From positions 1 through 35,000 of the forward strand of contig NZ_BCNS01000158.1 of NCBI RefSeq assembly GCF_001528745.1: a stretch of 35,000 nt of DNA. Reading direction: 5' to 3'. The DNA is from Marinobacterium profundum (GTDB taxonomy: Bacteria; Pseudomonadota; Gammaproteobacteria; Pseudomonadales; Balneatricaceae). Both the position numbers and the translations under genes were made by a program. The notes beneath the pieces were generated by a model. It was not told the DNA's origin. It ran no database searches and worked only from the letters and a program-made list of their open reading frames with translations. Position 1 is the first letter of the stretch. Each line of letters starts with the position of its first letter. Of the stretch, positions 7,571 to 15,343 are shown piece after piece.

Positions 7571-8809
7571 TCAGGCTGCATTTTCAGCCGCTCCGAGCCG
7601 GTAGTCCTGCGCCAGCTCTATCAGGTGCTGCAGCACTGCATGACTGTCACCAATCACGCTCAGATCCGCGCGCTTGACCATGTCACAGCCGGCATCCAGG
7701 TTGATGGCCACGACCTTGTCGCACTGGCCAATACCCTGCATGTGCTGAATCGCACCCGAGATACCCACGGCCAGATAGACCCGTGCGGTAACCCAGGTAC
7801 CTGAGGCACCCACCTGGCGCGGGCGTGGCATAAAGCCATCGTCCACCACCACGCGGCTGGCCCCTTCCGTGGCACCCAGCAGTTCGGCCGCCTGGTGGAA
7901 CTGATCCCAGTCGCGAATACCGTTGCCGGCGGAGAGAATAAACTCGGCCTCGGCCAGCGGAATGGCGTTGGGATCCACCGCTACCTGACCACGGTCCTGA
8001 ATGCGCACCAGGCTCTGGGCAACACTGCAGGGCTCCAGCACCCGCGCTTCGTGGCGTGCTTCATCCACAGGCTCGGCACATTCCTCGGCCAGTAGCAGCA
8101 GGCGCGGCGTGGCACGGGTGATATCCGTGCGCCCGCCGGCACCGCGGCACAGGGTCTGCTGCGTATCCACCTGCCAGGCCTGGGTTGCCGGACGCTCGCC
8201 CAAACGCGCCGCCAGACGACAACCCAGTTCGTTACCGCCGTTGATGCTGTCCGGGAAGAGCCAGTAGCGGGGCGCAAAGTTGCGTTCCACTTCAACCAGC
8301 GCCGCCAGGCGCTGTTCCGGGCTGTAGCCCTCATATTCACTGCCGTCCAGCTGCAGCAGGCGGTCAACGCCGGCCAGGCCGAAGCCCTCTTCCTTGCTCT
8401 CGCCGAACACCACCGCCAGCACGGCGCCGCTGCCCTCGCTATCGCGGATCAGCTTGTGCGCCTGGCCGAGCACATCCTTGTCGTGGCTGCCCAGGCGACC
8501 ACCCACAATGTCGAGCACCGTGACCACGTAAAAATCAGGCGCATCAACAACATGCAGTGGCAGTTCAACCACCTGAGCGGCCTTGGCTGCTCCGCGGCGA
8601 CCGCCGACAGCAGCGACGCTGCCGCCAAGCCGGTCTATGCGCTTGATACCGTTGGGGCCGATAAAGCCGACGCCGTGGGGGTTCTTGCGCAGCAGGCCCG
8701 AAGGCCCGCGCACTTCACCGGTGGCTGCCGTCATGGCCGCGTGCAGCGGATGCAGACGGTTGCGGGCTATCCACTCGGCACGGGGATCTCTGCGAATCAG
8801 ATCACTCAT
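7571..8809 (-). CDS. etfA: Electron transfer flavoprotein alpha subunit (betaine cluster)
   Basis: This 412-residue protein is longer than housekeeping EtfA (about 310) because of an N-terminal extension of roughly 90 residues (residues 40-60 read GPSGLLRKNPHGVGFIGPNG). The C-terminal FAD-binding domain is clear: PRQVGASGTWVTARVYLAVG near residue 328, then SGAIQHMQGIGQCDKVVAIN and a closing DLSVIGD. It binds FAD and forms the electron carrier with EtfB. Its start overlaps the dgcB stop by 4 bp (ATGA), indicating translational coupling. The usual INKD motif reads INLDAG here, a difference seen in catabolic EtfA relatives. Corresponds to PA5400 in the P. aeruginosa cluster. Confidence 0.88.
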   Translation of the reverse strand: MSDLIRRDPRAEWIARNRLHPLHAAMTAATGEVRGPSGLLRKNPHGVGFIGPNGIKRIDRLGGSVAAVGGRRGAAKAAQVVELPLHVVDAPDFYVVTVLDIVGGRLGSHDKDVLGQAHKLIRDSEGSGAVLAVVFGESKEEGFGLAGVDRLLQLDGSEYEGYSPEQRLAALVEVERNFAPRYWLFPDSINGGNELGCRLAARLGERPATQAWQVDTQQTLCRGAGGRTDITRATPRLLLLAEECAEPVDEARHEARVLEPCSVAQSLVRIQDRGQVAVDPNAIPLAEAEFILSAGNGIRDWDQFHQAAELLGATEGASRVVVDDGFMPRPRQVGASGTWVTARVYLAVGISGAIQHMQGIGQCDKVVAINLDAGCDMVKRADLSVIGDSHAVLQHLIELAQDYRLGAAENAA

Positions 8810-10755
8810 GACATCACCTCAGCCACCCGGGCAGCCTTGGGGGCCGGCGCGCGTTCGATCAGCGCTTCGGACACGAGTTCTACGATATCCTTGATCACTG
8901 GCCGCGGCTCCACCACCCCTTCCAGCATGGCGGTACACTGCTGGCAACCCACCGCCACCAGCTCTGCACCCACGGCACGGGCATCTTCCATGCGCATGTC
9001 GGCAATACGGCGCTCACCCGGAATATCGGTGATAGGCGCGCCACCGCCACCGCCACAGCAGCGACTACGGAATCCGGACCTTTCCATCTCGGCCAGCTCG
9101 ATGCCCAGCGCCTTGAGCAGATCGCGGGGAGAGTCGTACTCGCCGTTGTAACGCCCCAGGTAGCAGGGATCGTGATAGGTCACGGTACCGCCCTTGAACG
9201 CATCCAGCTGCAGTCGACCCTGCTGTACCAGTTCGTTGATAAAGGTGGTGTGGTGCAGCACTTCATAGTCGCCGCCCTTGCCGTTTGGATAAAAGTCGCC
9301 GTACTCGTTTTTGAGTACATGGAAGGCGTGCGGATCTGTAGTGACAATGCGCTTGAAGCGGTATTTGCTCAGCACCGCTATATTGCGTTTGGCCAGACTC
9401 TGGAAGGTGGCGTCGTCACCCAGCCTGCGGGCCACATCGCCACTGTCGCGTTCTTCATCACCCAGCACGGCAAAGTCCACGCCAGCCGCCTTGAGCACCT
9501 TGACGAAGGCGCGCAGGATACGCTGGCTGCGCATGTCAAAGGCACCGTCGGATACCCAGAACAGCACCTCGGCCTGTTTCACATCGGCCATCAGCGGCAG
9601 GTTCTGATCCGCCGCCCAGTTCATGCGCCCGGCCGGATCAAAACCGTTGGGGTTGTCGGTGGCGATCAGGTTCTCCAGTATCTCGGCACCCTTGTTGGGA
9701 GTGTTGCCCTTTTCCATGGTCAGGAAGCGGCGCATGTCGACGATGGCATCGACGTGCTCGATCATCATCGGACATTCTTCAACACAGGCACGGCAGGTGG
9801 TGCAGGACCAGAGCGTATCCGAATTCACCAGACCTTCAGTGATGGTCTGGCCCGGGCCGCCGACGGCATGGCCGAGTTCAACACCGGGATAAGGGCTGCC
9901 GGCAAACTTGGCATCGGTGCCTCCGGCCAGGCCAATCACCATGTCCTGGATCAGCTTTTTCGGGTTCAGCGGCTGACCGGCGGCGTAGGCCGGGCACACG
10001 GCTTCGCACTTGCCGCACTGCACGCAGGCATCAAAGCCCAGCAGCTGGTTCCATTTGAAGTCCGTGGGCTTTTCCACACCCAGCACACGGGCCTGCAGAT
10101 CGACCGGTTTCAGGCCGGTGGAACGGCCACCGTTAAAACGCTCCGGACGACGGTGAAACGCCAGATGCAGGGCACCGGCGAAGGCGTGCTTCATGGGCCC
10201 GCCCCAGGTCATGCCGAACACCAGTTCGCTCAGGCCCCAGGCCACACCGACCAGCAGAACCAGCGCCAGCACCCAGCCACCAAAGGCGTCAGGCAGAATG
10301 CCCGCCGCCGGCAGCGTGAGGATAAAGAAGCTCACCGAGAACATCAGCAGGCTCTTGGGCAGGCGCATCCAGGGGCCCTTGGACAGGCGCGACGGCGGAT
10401 TAAGCCTGCGTTTGAACACAAAGACGGCACCGGTAAACATCAGCACCGAAGACGCCAGCAGCGCCCAGGCCAGCCAGCGGCTTTCCAGCCCGAACAGATG
10501 CACCAATATGATCAGCAGCATGGACAGCACAAAGCCGCCCGCCGTGGCCACATGGGTATTGGACATGTACTTGTCGCGCTCGACCACATGGTGCAGATCC
10601 ACCAGGTAGCGTCGCGGCATGGCCATAAGGCCAGCCAGAAGATTGACCGACTCGGGCTGACCGGCGCGCCACAGGCTGGCGCGTTTAAACGCACCGGCCA
10701 GGGCCAGGGCCAGCGCCGCCGAAATCAGAACAGGGAGTAACCAGTCGAGGATCAT
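8806..10755 (-). CDS. dgcB: Dimethylglycine demethylation protein DgcB, membrane iron-sulfur/CCG subunit
   Basis: The 649-residue protein begins with four or so membrane helices (residues 1-190, including VLALVLLVGVAWGLSELVFG). Two 4Fe-4S motifs follow (CVQCGKCEAVCP near 241 and CTTCRACVEECP near 315). The C-terminal heterodisulfide-reductase-like CCG region ends with CCGGGGGAP near 564. In Pseudomonas, DgcAB is required to convert dimethylglycine to sarcosine. DgcB probably moves electrons from DgcA to EtfAB or directly to the membrane quinone pool. It overlaps etfA by 4 bp and follows dgcA by 99 bp. Ribosome binding site GAGGGTG precedes the ATG. Family assignment is strong; the electron path is inferred. 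Confidence 0.92.
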   Translation of the reverse strand: MILDWLLPVLISAALALALAGAFKRASLWRAGQPESVNLLAGLMAMPRRYLVDLHHVVERDKYMSNTHVATAGGFVLSMLLIILVHLFGLESRWLAWALLASSVLMFTGAVFVFKRRLNPPSRLSKGPWMRLPKSLLMFSVSFFILTLPAAGILPDAFGGWVLALVLLVGVAWGLSELVFGMTWGGPMKHAFAGALHLAFHRRPERFNGGRSTGLKPVDLQARVLGVEKPTDFKWNQLLGFDACVQCGKCEAVCPAYAAGQPLNPKKLIQDMVIGLAGGTDAKFAGSPYPGVELGHAVGGPGQTITEGLVNSDTLWSCTTCRACVEECPMMIEHVDAIVDMRRFLTMEKGNTPNKGAEILENLIATDNPNGFDPAGRMNWAADQNLPLMADVKQAEVLFWVSDGAFDMRSQRILRAFVKVLKAAGVDFAVLGDEERDSGDVARRLGDDATFQSLAKRNIAVLSKYRFKRIVTTDPHAFHVLKNEYGDFYPNGKGGDYEVLHHTTFINELVQQGRLQLDAFKGGTVTYHDPCYLGRYNGEYDSPRDLLKALGIELAEMERSGFRSRCCGGGGGAPITDIPGERRIADMRMEDARAVGAELVAVGCQQCTAMLEGVVEPRPVIKDIVELVSEALIERAPAPKAARVAEVMS

Positions 10756-10823
10756 GCGTCACCCTCACCAAAACAGGGAGCGACAGGCCGGGCCCGTCGC
10801 AAAATTAGGAAGCCAATACAGCA

Positions 10824-10845
10824 GGCCGGGCACGTAAGCCCGGCC
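10824..10845 (-). promoter_or_regulatory. Intercistronic hairpin between dgcA and dgcB
   Basis: GGCCGGGC (10824-10831) pairs with GCCCGGCC (10838-10845) around ACGTAA, 10 nt past the dgcA stop on the minus strand. It has no T-run, so it probably adjusts mRNA stability or relative expression inside the operon rather than ending it. Confidence 0.5.
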
Positions 10846-10854
10846 AGAACCGTG

Positions 10855-12918
10855 TTAGAGGTCTTTGCACAGACGCAGGGCGTCGTAGATGGCGGCGTGG
10901 ATATTGCGCTGTGATACGCAATCCCCCAGACGCCACAGGATCATACCCTCGCCGGACTCGGACAGTATCGGCTGCGCCTGACCCGCGAACAGGGTCTCGT
11001 TGTCGATCTGACCCTTGTTGCGCGACTCGCCCTTGAGCTCGTAATACAGCTCTTCGTTGGGGCGAGTACCGTTCTCGATCACCACCTGATCCACCACGCG
11101 CTCTTCCTGGGCACCGGTGTACTCGTTCTCGAGCACCGCCACCAGTTTGTCGCCTTCGCGGTACACCTTCTCCAGCAGCATGTCGGAGGTCATGATGACT
11201 TCCTTCTCGTACAGGCTGCGGTAGTAAGTCGGGAAGGTGGTGCCGCCAATGCCAACACCCGGCTTGATATCATCGGTCACCAGCTCGACCAGTGAGCCCT
11301 TGGAACTCAGATAGTCCGCCGCCGACATGCCGGTGAATTCGCAGATGGTGTCGTAGATCAGCACGCTCTTGCCCGGCTCCACGGTGCCATTGAGGATATC
11401 CCAGCTGGATACCGACAGGCCTTCGGCTGCGCCCCAGTGCGGGTTCTGCTCCATGAAGGGACGACCGCCGGTGGCCAGAATCACTACATCGGCTTTCAAG
11501 TCCTTGATCATGTCAGCATTGGCCGAGGTACCCAGGCGCACATCCACGCCCAGACGCTCAACTTCCATCGCCAGCCAGCGGGTGATGCCGGCCATCTGGT
11601 CGCGTTGCGGTGCCTTGGCGGCAATGGTGACCTGGCCGCCCAGTTCATCCGCACGTTCGATCAGAGTTACGGCATGGCCACGCTCGGCTGCCACACGGGC
11701 CGCTTCCAGACCGCCAGGGCCACCGCCGACCACAACCACCTTGCGCTTGGTACCGGTGGTTTTTTCAATGATGTGCGGCATGCCAGTGTATTCGCGCGAA
11801 GTCGCGGCGTTCTGGATGCAGAGCACGTCCAGACCCATGTACTGGCGGTCGATGCAGTAGTTGGCACCGACGCACTGGCGGATCTGATCCACCTGGTTCG
11901 CCTTGACTTTGGCAATGAAATGCGGATCTGCGATGTGCGCCCGGGTCATGCCGACGAAATCGACGTAACCGGCTTCCAGAATACGCTTGGCCTGGTTCGG
12001 GTCCTTGATGTTCTGGGCGTGAATGACCGGAACCTTGACCACTTCCTTGATGCCGGCCGCCAGGTGCAGGAAAGGCTCCGGCGGATAGCTCATGTTCGGA
12101 ATAACGTTGGCCAGGGTATTGTGAGTATCACAACCGGAGCCGATAACGCCGAAGTAATCGACCATGCCGGTAGCATCGTAGTAGGCAGCGATCTGTTTCA
12201 TGTCTTCGTGGTTCAGGCCATCGGGATGGAACTCATCACCGGTGATACGCATGCCCACCGCGAAGTCCGGACCCACCGCCTCGCGTACGGCTTTGAGTAC
12301 TTCAAGGCCGAAACGCATGCGATTCTCAAAGCTGCCGCCCCATTCGTCGGTACGCTTGTTAACCCGTGGTGACCAGAACTGATCGATCATGTGCTGGTGC
12401 ACGGCGGAGAGCTCAACACCGTCCAGACCGCCTTCTTTCGCACGCACGGCCGCCGTGGCGAAATCGCCGATAATGCGCCAGATTTCTTCCGGCTCCATGA
12501 TCTTGCAGGTAGCACGGTGCACAGGCTCACGGATACCTGAGGGTGACATCAGGTTGACCCAGTTTTCACCGTCCCAGCGTGAACGGCGACCCATGTGGGT
12601 AATCTGAATCATGATCTTGCCACCGTGCTTGTGCACGGCATCGGCCAGATTCTGGAAGTGCGGGATGATGCGGTCGGTCGACAGGTTGACCGAGCTCCAC
12701 CAGCTCTGCGGGCTGTCGATGGACACGACGCTGGACCCGCCACAGATGCACAGACCACAGCCACCCTTGGCCTTTTCTTCGTAATACTTTACATATCGGT
12801 CGGTGGTCATGCCGCCATCGGTGGCATAAACCTCGGCGTGGGCGGTACTGACCACACGGTTGCGAATGGTCAGCTGATTGATCTTCAGCGGCTGGAACAG
12901 CACGTCGTACTGGGACAT
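10855..12918 (-). CDS. dgcA: Dimethylglycine demethylation protein DgcA, OYE-type flavoprotein
   Basis: This 687-residue protein has an N-terminal old-yellow-enzyme TIM barrel (QITHMGRRSRWDG near 105; WGGSFENRMRF near 193), a cluster-binding segment near 349-367, and a C-terminal dinucleotide-binding half starting KVVVVGGGPGGLEAAR near 392. This is the trimethylamine dehydrogenase / 2,4-dienoyl-CoA reductase layout. With DgcB it oxidatively demethylates dimethylglycine to sarcosine, releasing formaldehyde. The cluster motif reads C349-VG-A352-NY-C355 ... C367, so the second expected Cys is Ala. Expressed with dgcB; GGGGTG precedes the ATG. Length and order match PA5398. Assignment is strong. 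Confidence 0.93.
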   Translation of the reverse strand: MSQYDVLFQPLKINQLTIRNRVVSTAHAEVYATDGGMTTDRYVKYYEEKAKGGCGLCICGGSSVVSIDSPQSWWSSVNLSTDRIIPHFQNLADAVHKHGGKIMIQITHMGRRSRWDGENWVNLMSPSGIREPVHRATCKIMEPEEIWRIIGDFATAAVRAKEGGLDGVELSAVHQHMIDQFWSPRVNKRTDEWGGSFENRMRFGLEVLKAVREAVGPDFAVGMRITGDEFHPDGLNHEDMKQIAAYYDATGMVDYFGVIGSGCDTHNTLANVIPNMSYPPEPFLHLAAGIKEVVKVPVIHAQNIKDPNQAKRILEAGYVDFVGMTRAHIADPHFIAKVKANQVDQIRQCVGANYCIDRQYMGLDVLCIQNAATSREYTGMPHIIEKTTGTKRKVVVVGGGPGGLEAARVAAERGHAVTLIERADELGGQVTIAAKAPQRDQMAGITRWLAMEVERLGVDVRLGTSANADMIKDLKADVVILATGGRPFMEQNPHWGAAEGLSVSSWDILNGTVEPGKSVLIYDTICEFTGMSAADYLSSKGSLVELVTDDIKPGVGIGGTTFPTYYRSLYEKEVIMTSDMLLEKVYREGDKLVAVLENEYTGAQEERVVDQVVIENGTRPNEELYYELKGESRNKGQIDNETLFAGQAQPILSESGEGMILWRLGDCVSQRNIHAAIYDALRLCKDL

Positions 12919-13055
12919 GGCGACACCCCGTAACTCTTATTGATGACCGCAGTTTTGGGCTGCGGCACTCTAACGAATCTGGCACACAGCAGCGCTGTGG
13001 CAATGGAACCGGCGCCGAACGCCGGCCTGCTCTTTTTGTACAGGAGCTGTGCTTT

Positions 13056-13586
13056 TTAGAGCGGGCTCACTTCGAAGATGCCGTAGTCACAGCCCTCTTC
13101 TGCCGCGCACTGGGTCTGTACCGCAACGGTACGTACCGGATAACCCAGGCTCTGTGCGATCTGGTCCATGGCGCCGGCAAACCAGCCCGTGAACATGTAA
13201 TCAACCTTGCGATTCACCTGGCCGTACTGGTAAACGAAGGCAGAGTTTTCCAGTCGTACGCGGGCGGTGCCCTTTTCCAGATCCAGCTCTTCAGTGATGA
13301 AGAAACCCCAGCCGCGCTGGGACAGACGCTTCATGTAGTGCTCGAATACAGGCGCACCCGACAGGCCATGGGCTTCGGCTTCCTTTTCGCACCAGTGCCA
13401 GGCGGACTTGTAACCGGCCTTGTAGAGAATGTCGGCGTAACGCTCAGCACCGATTTCCTCTTCAATACCCATATGGTTATTGACGAAAAAGTGGCGCGGC
13501 ACGTACAGCATTGGCAGCGCGTCTGTTACCCAAACGCCGGTTTCATCATCAACCTGGATCGGCATTTCCGGTGCATGTACACCCAT
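13056..13586 (-). CDS. V4R-domain protein of the betaine cluster (PA5397-like)
   Basis: A 176-residue protein from the chosen start (MGVHAPEMPIQVDD). A GGAG element 9 nt before this ATG decides it over the longer frame reaching 13646. The C-terminal part has the 4-vinyl-reductase (V4R) fold signature: paired cysteines in QTQCAAEEGCDYGIFEV close the protein, a pattern used by V4R domains for small-molecule or metal binding. It lies between the dipeptidase homologue and dgcA, the position of PA5397 in P. aeruginosa. Its exact role in dimethylglycine use is not known to me; a chaperone, sensor or accessory role is possible. Soluble, no signal peptide. Confidence 0.78.
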   Translation of the reverse strand: MGVHAPEMPIQVDDETGVWVTDALPMLYVPRHFFVNNHMGIEEEIGAERYADILYKAGYKSAWHWCEKEAEAHGLSGAPVFEHYMKRLSQRGWGFFITEELDLEKGTARVRLENSAFVYQYGQVNRKVDYMFTGWFAGAMDQIAQSLGYPVRTVAVQTQCAAEEGCDYGIFEVSPL

Positions 13587-13666
13587 GGTTTCAATCTCCA
13601 ACTGAATTCTTTGTTGCGTAGGGAGGAACGCGCGACGCGGTTCCACCGAAAATTTGAACTGGCTCT

Positions 13667-13703
13667 AAGCTGTAAGCTTCAAGCTGCTTTTCACTTACAG
13701 CTT
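13667..13703 (-). repeat. Heptad repeat R2 with internal 10-bp hairpin
   Basis: Units AAGCTGT, AAGCTTC and AAGCTGC run at 13667-13687. AAGCTGTAAG (13667-13676) pairs perfectly with CTTACAGCTT (13694-13703). It begins 2 nt after the stop codon of the dipeptidase homologue. It is the same 7-bp-period family as the other heptad arrays and could form a 3'-end stem-loop. Confidence 0.7.
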
Positions 13704-13705
13704 TC

Positions 13706-14683
13706 TTATTCGCCCCAGACGTCGCCCAGAACACGCACCCAATTCTCGCCCATGATCTTGCGCACTGAGGCTTCATCAAAGCCGCGACGCAGCAGGGTTT
13801 CGGTCAGGTTGCCAAACTCGCCCACGGTGCGAATGCCTTCGGGGTTGATGATCTTGCCAAAGCGGGTCAGACGACGGGCGTAGCCCTTGTCGTGGGTCAG
13901 CATTTCAAAGAATGCCTGATCGTGTCCCTGGGTAAAGTCGGTACCAATACCAACCTGGTCGATACCGGCGATGTTCACCACGTACTCGATCGCCTCGGCG
14001 TAATCGTCGATGGTGGATTCGATGCCTTTTTTCAGGAAGGGTGCGAACATGGTCACACCGATAAAGCCGCCGTGATCGGCAATAAACTTCAGTTCTTCAT
14101 CGGACTTGTTGCGCGGGTGATCTTTCAGGCCAGACGGCAGGCAGTGGGAATAGCACACCGCCTTTTTGGATTCCAGAATCACTTCTTCGGAGGTTTTACT
14201 GCCAACGTGGGACAGATCGCACATAACGCCAACGCGGTTCATTTCCGCCACGATTTCGCGGCCGAATCCGGACAGACCGCCGTCACGTTCGTAGCAGCCG
14301 GTGCCGACCAGGTTCTGGGTGTTGTAGCACATCTGCACAATGCCGACGCCGAGCTTCTTGAAGACTTCGACATAGCCGATTTTGTCTTCATAGGCGTGGG
14401 CGTTCTGGAAACCGTAGATAATGCCGGTCTTGCCTTCTTCCTTGGCACGCAGAATATCGCGGGTGCTGTGAACCGGGCGCAGCAGGTCGCTGTTTTCGGT
14501 GATCAGCTGGTTCATCTCAACGATATTGTTGACTGTATTCTGAAAGCCTTCCCAGATAGACACGGTGCAGTTGGCCGCCGTCAGGCCACCCTTCTTCATG
14601 TCTTCAAACAGTTCACGGTTCCACTTGGCGATAATCAGGCCGTCAATAACGATCGAATCCTGATGCAGTTCAGCTGCGTTCAT
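13706..14683 (-). CDS. Membrane-dipeptidase (M19)-like protein of the betaine cluster
   Basis: This 325-residue TIM-barrel protein is of the renal dipeptidase/M19 family. ATG 14683 is used because GGGGGA lies 5 nt upstream; the frame extends to a TTG without a binding site. Retained are the DLSHVGSKTSEEV and CYSHC histidine regions and the IGTDF aspartate. The N-terminal HxD zinc motif (normally DGHND) reads DGLIIAKW, and the bridging Glu position reads YGFQNA. Several metal ligands are therefore absent and ordinary dipeptidase chemistry is doubtful. Position equals PA5396 of P. aeruginosa, and the gene is first in the dgc operon. No signal peptide is visible despite the family name. Confidence 0.85.
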   Translation of the reverse strand: MNAAELHQDSIVIDGLIIAKWNRELFEDMKKGGLTAANCTVSIWEGFQNTVNNIVEMNQLITENSDLLRPVHSTRDILRAKEEGKTGIIYGFQNAHAYEDKIGYVEVFKKLGVGIVQMCYNTQNLVGTGCYERDGGLSGFGREIVAEMNRVGVMCDLSHVGSKTSEEVILESKKAVCYSHCLPSGLKDHPRNKSDEELKFIADHGGFIGVTMFAPFLKKGIESTIDDYAEAIEYVVNIAGIDQVGIGTDFTQGHDQAFFEMLTHDKGYARRLTRFGKIINPEGIRTVGEFGNLTETLLRRGFDEASVRKIMGENWVRVLGDVWGE

Positions 14684-14970
14684 CGGTTCCCCCAAAAATT
14701 CAGATGCCCGCAGTTGGTGCCGCAGGAGTTCGTTCAGATGCCAGACCGGGAACGCAGCACAATGACGGCGCTAGCGGATAGCAGCAATGGAGCCAGTCTA
14801 GTCCTTCGCCGCCTGGCCATAGGCATTGAAAACGACACGCCTGTTGCTAAACACGCCAAACCCGCCTGAGTGCGCAAAGCCCCCGTATTAGCGCGCTTTG
14901 CGACGCACGGCGACGCTGTGAACGGCATTCAGGATGCGCTAAAGACTGTTCCGAAAACGGCATGGGCTGA

Positions 14971-15005
14971 GAGATGCGAGGTGCGAGGTGCGAGGTGCGA
15001 GGGGA
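14971..15005 (+). repeat. Heptad repeat R3, unit GAGGTGC
   Basis: GAGATGC, three GAGGTGC and GAGGGGA follow one another at 14971-15005 with an exact 7-bp period. It faces array R4 (15306) in opposite polarity, so the two could pair across about 300 bp. Confidence 0.88.
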
Positions 15006-15217
15006 AAGAGCAGACTAAAGGGGAAAGGTAAAAGGGGCTAGGCAGAGAAGAGCACAGCCGTAGCCGGAATGACCACCATGGATGGCGGAAATCCTGAAAA
15101 CGCAGGAGCAATTTTCAGGGGAGCTTGAGAATTCCGGGAAATGAGCCCCAAGCGAATTTCGAGGCCAAAGACTGGGAGACCGCCGCCAGCAAGAACAGCC
15201 AAGCCCCAGACAGTAAA

Positions 15218-15238
15218 ACCCCGGCACGGGGCCGGGGT
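15218..15238 (-). terminator. Rho-independent terminator of gbdR
   Basis: ACCCCGGC (15218-15225) pairs with GCCGGGGT (15231-15238), 5-nt loop; on the minus strand TTTT directly follows. It lies about 105 nt after the gbdR stop, with heptad array R4 between. Confidence 0.7.
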
Positions 15239-15305
15239 CAGATCTAAAGCCTGAAATTAGAGATTCAGTGACAGACAGCAGCGGGTATCATCGCTCTTTC
15301 GCTTT

Positions 15306-15340
15306 CACCTAGCCCCTAGCACCTAGCCACTCGCCCCTCG
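15306..15340 (-). repeat. Heptad repeat R4 directly after gbdR
   Basis: Plus-strand units CACCTAG, CCCCTAG, CACCTAG, CCACTCG and CCCCTCG end 3 nt from the gbdR stop codon. Read in the gene's direction the array is G-rich (CGAGGGG, CGAGTGG, CTAGGTG, CTAGGGG, CTAGGTG). Confidence 0.88.
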
Positions 15341-15343
15341 GGC

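Larger units (their letters stand above)
14684..15343. other. Spacer between the dgc operon start and gbdR
   Basis: This 660-bp spacer should hold the promoter of the dgc operon near its left end. TGCC-containing words recur at about 14704-14740 and could be activator half-sites, but I cannot assign a GbdR site with confidence. Heptad arrays R3 and R4 and the gbdR terminator are listed separately. No convincing gene was found. Confidence 0.4.

Noticed and set aside
9172-10740. Long open frame (522 codons) on the plus strand
   Set aside because: It is exactly antisense to dgcB, is rich in His/Gln as expected for the reverse of a GC-rich gene, and has no ribosome binding site or family match.
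11437-12372. 311-codon plus-strand open frame
   Set aside because: Antisense to dgcA, with no recognisable domain.
13587-13646. Longer N-terminus for the V4R protein
   Set aside because: The GGAG element sits 9 nt before the internal ATG at 13586, and the extension has no supported start.
13892-14869. 325-codon plus-strand open frame
   Set aside because: Antisense to the dipeptidase homologue and running into the spacer; no supported start or family.
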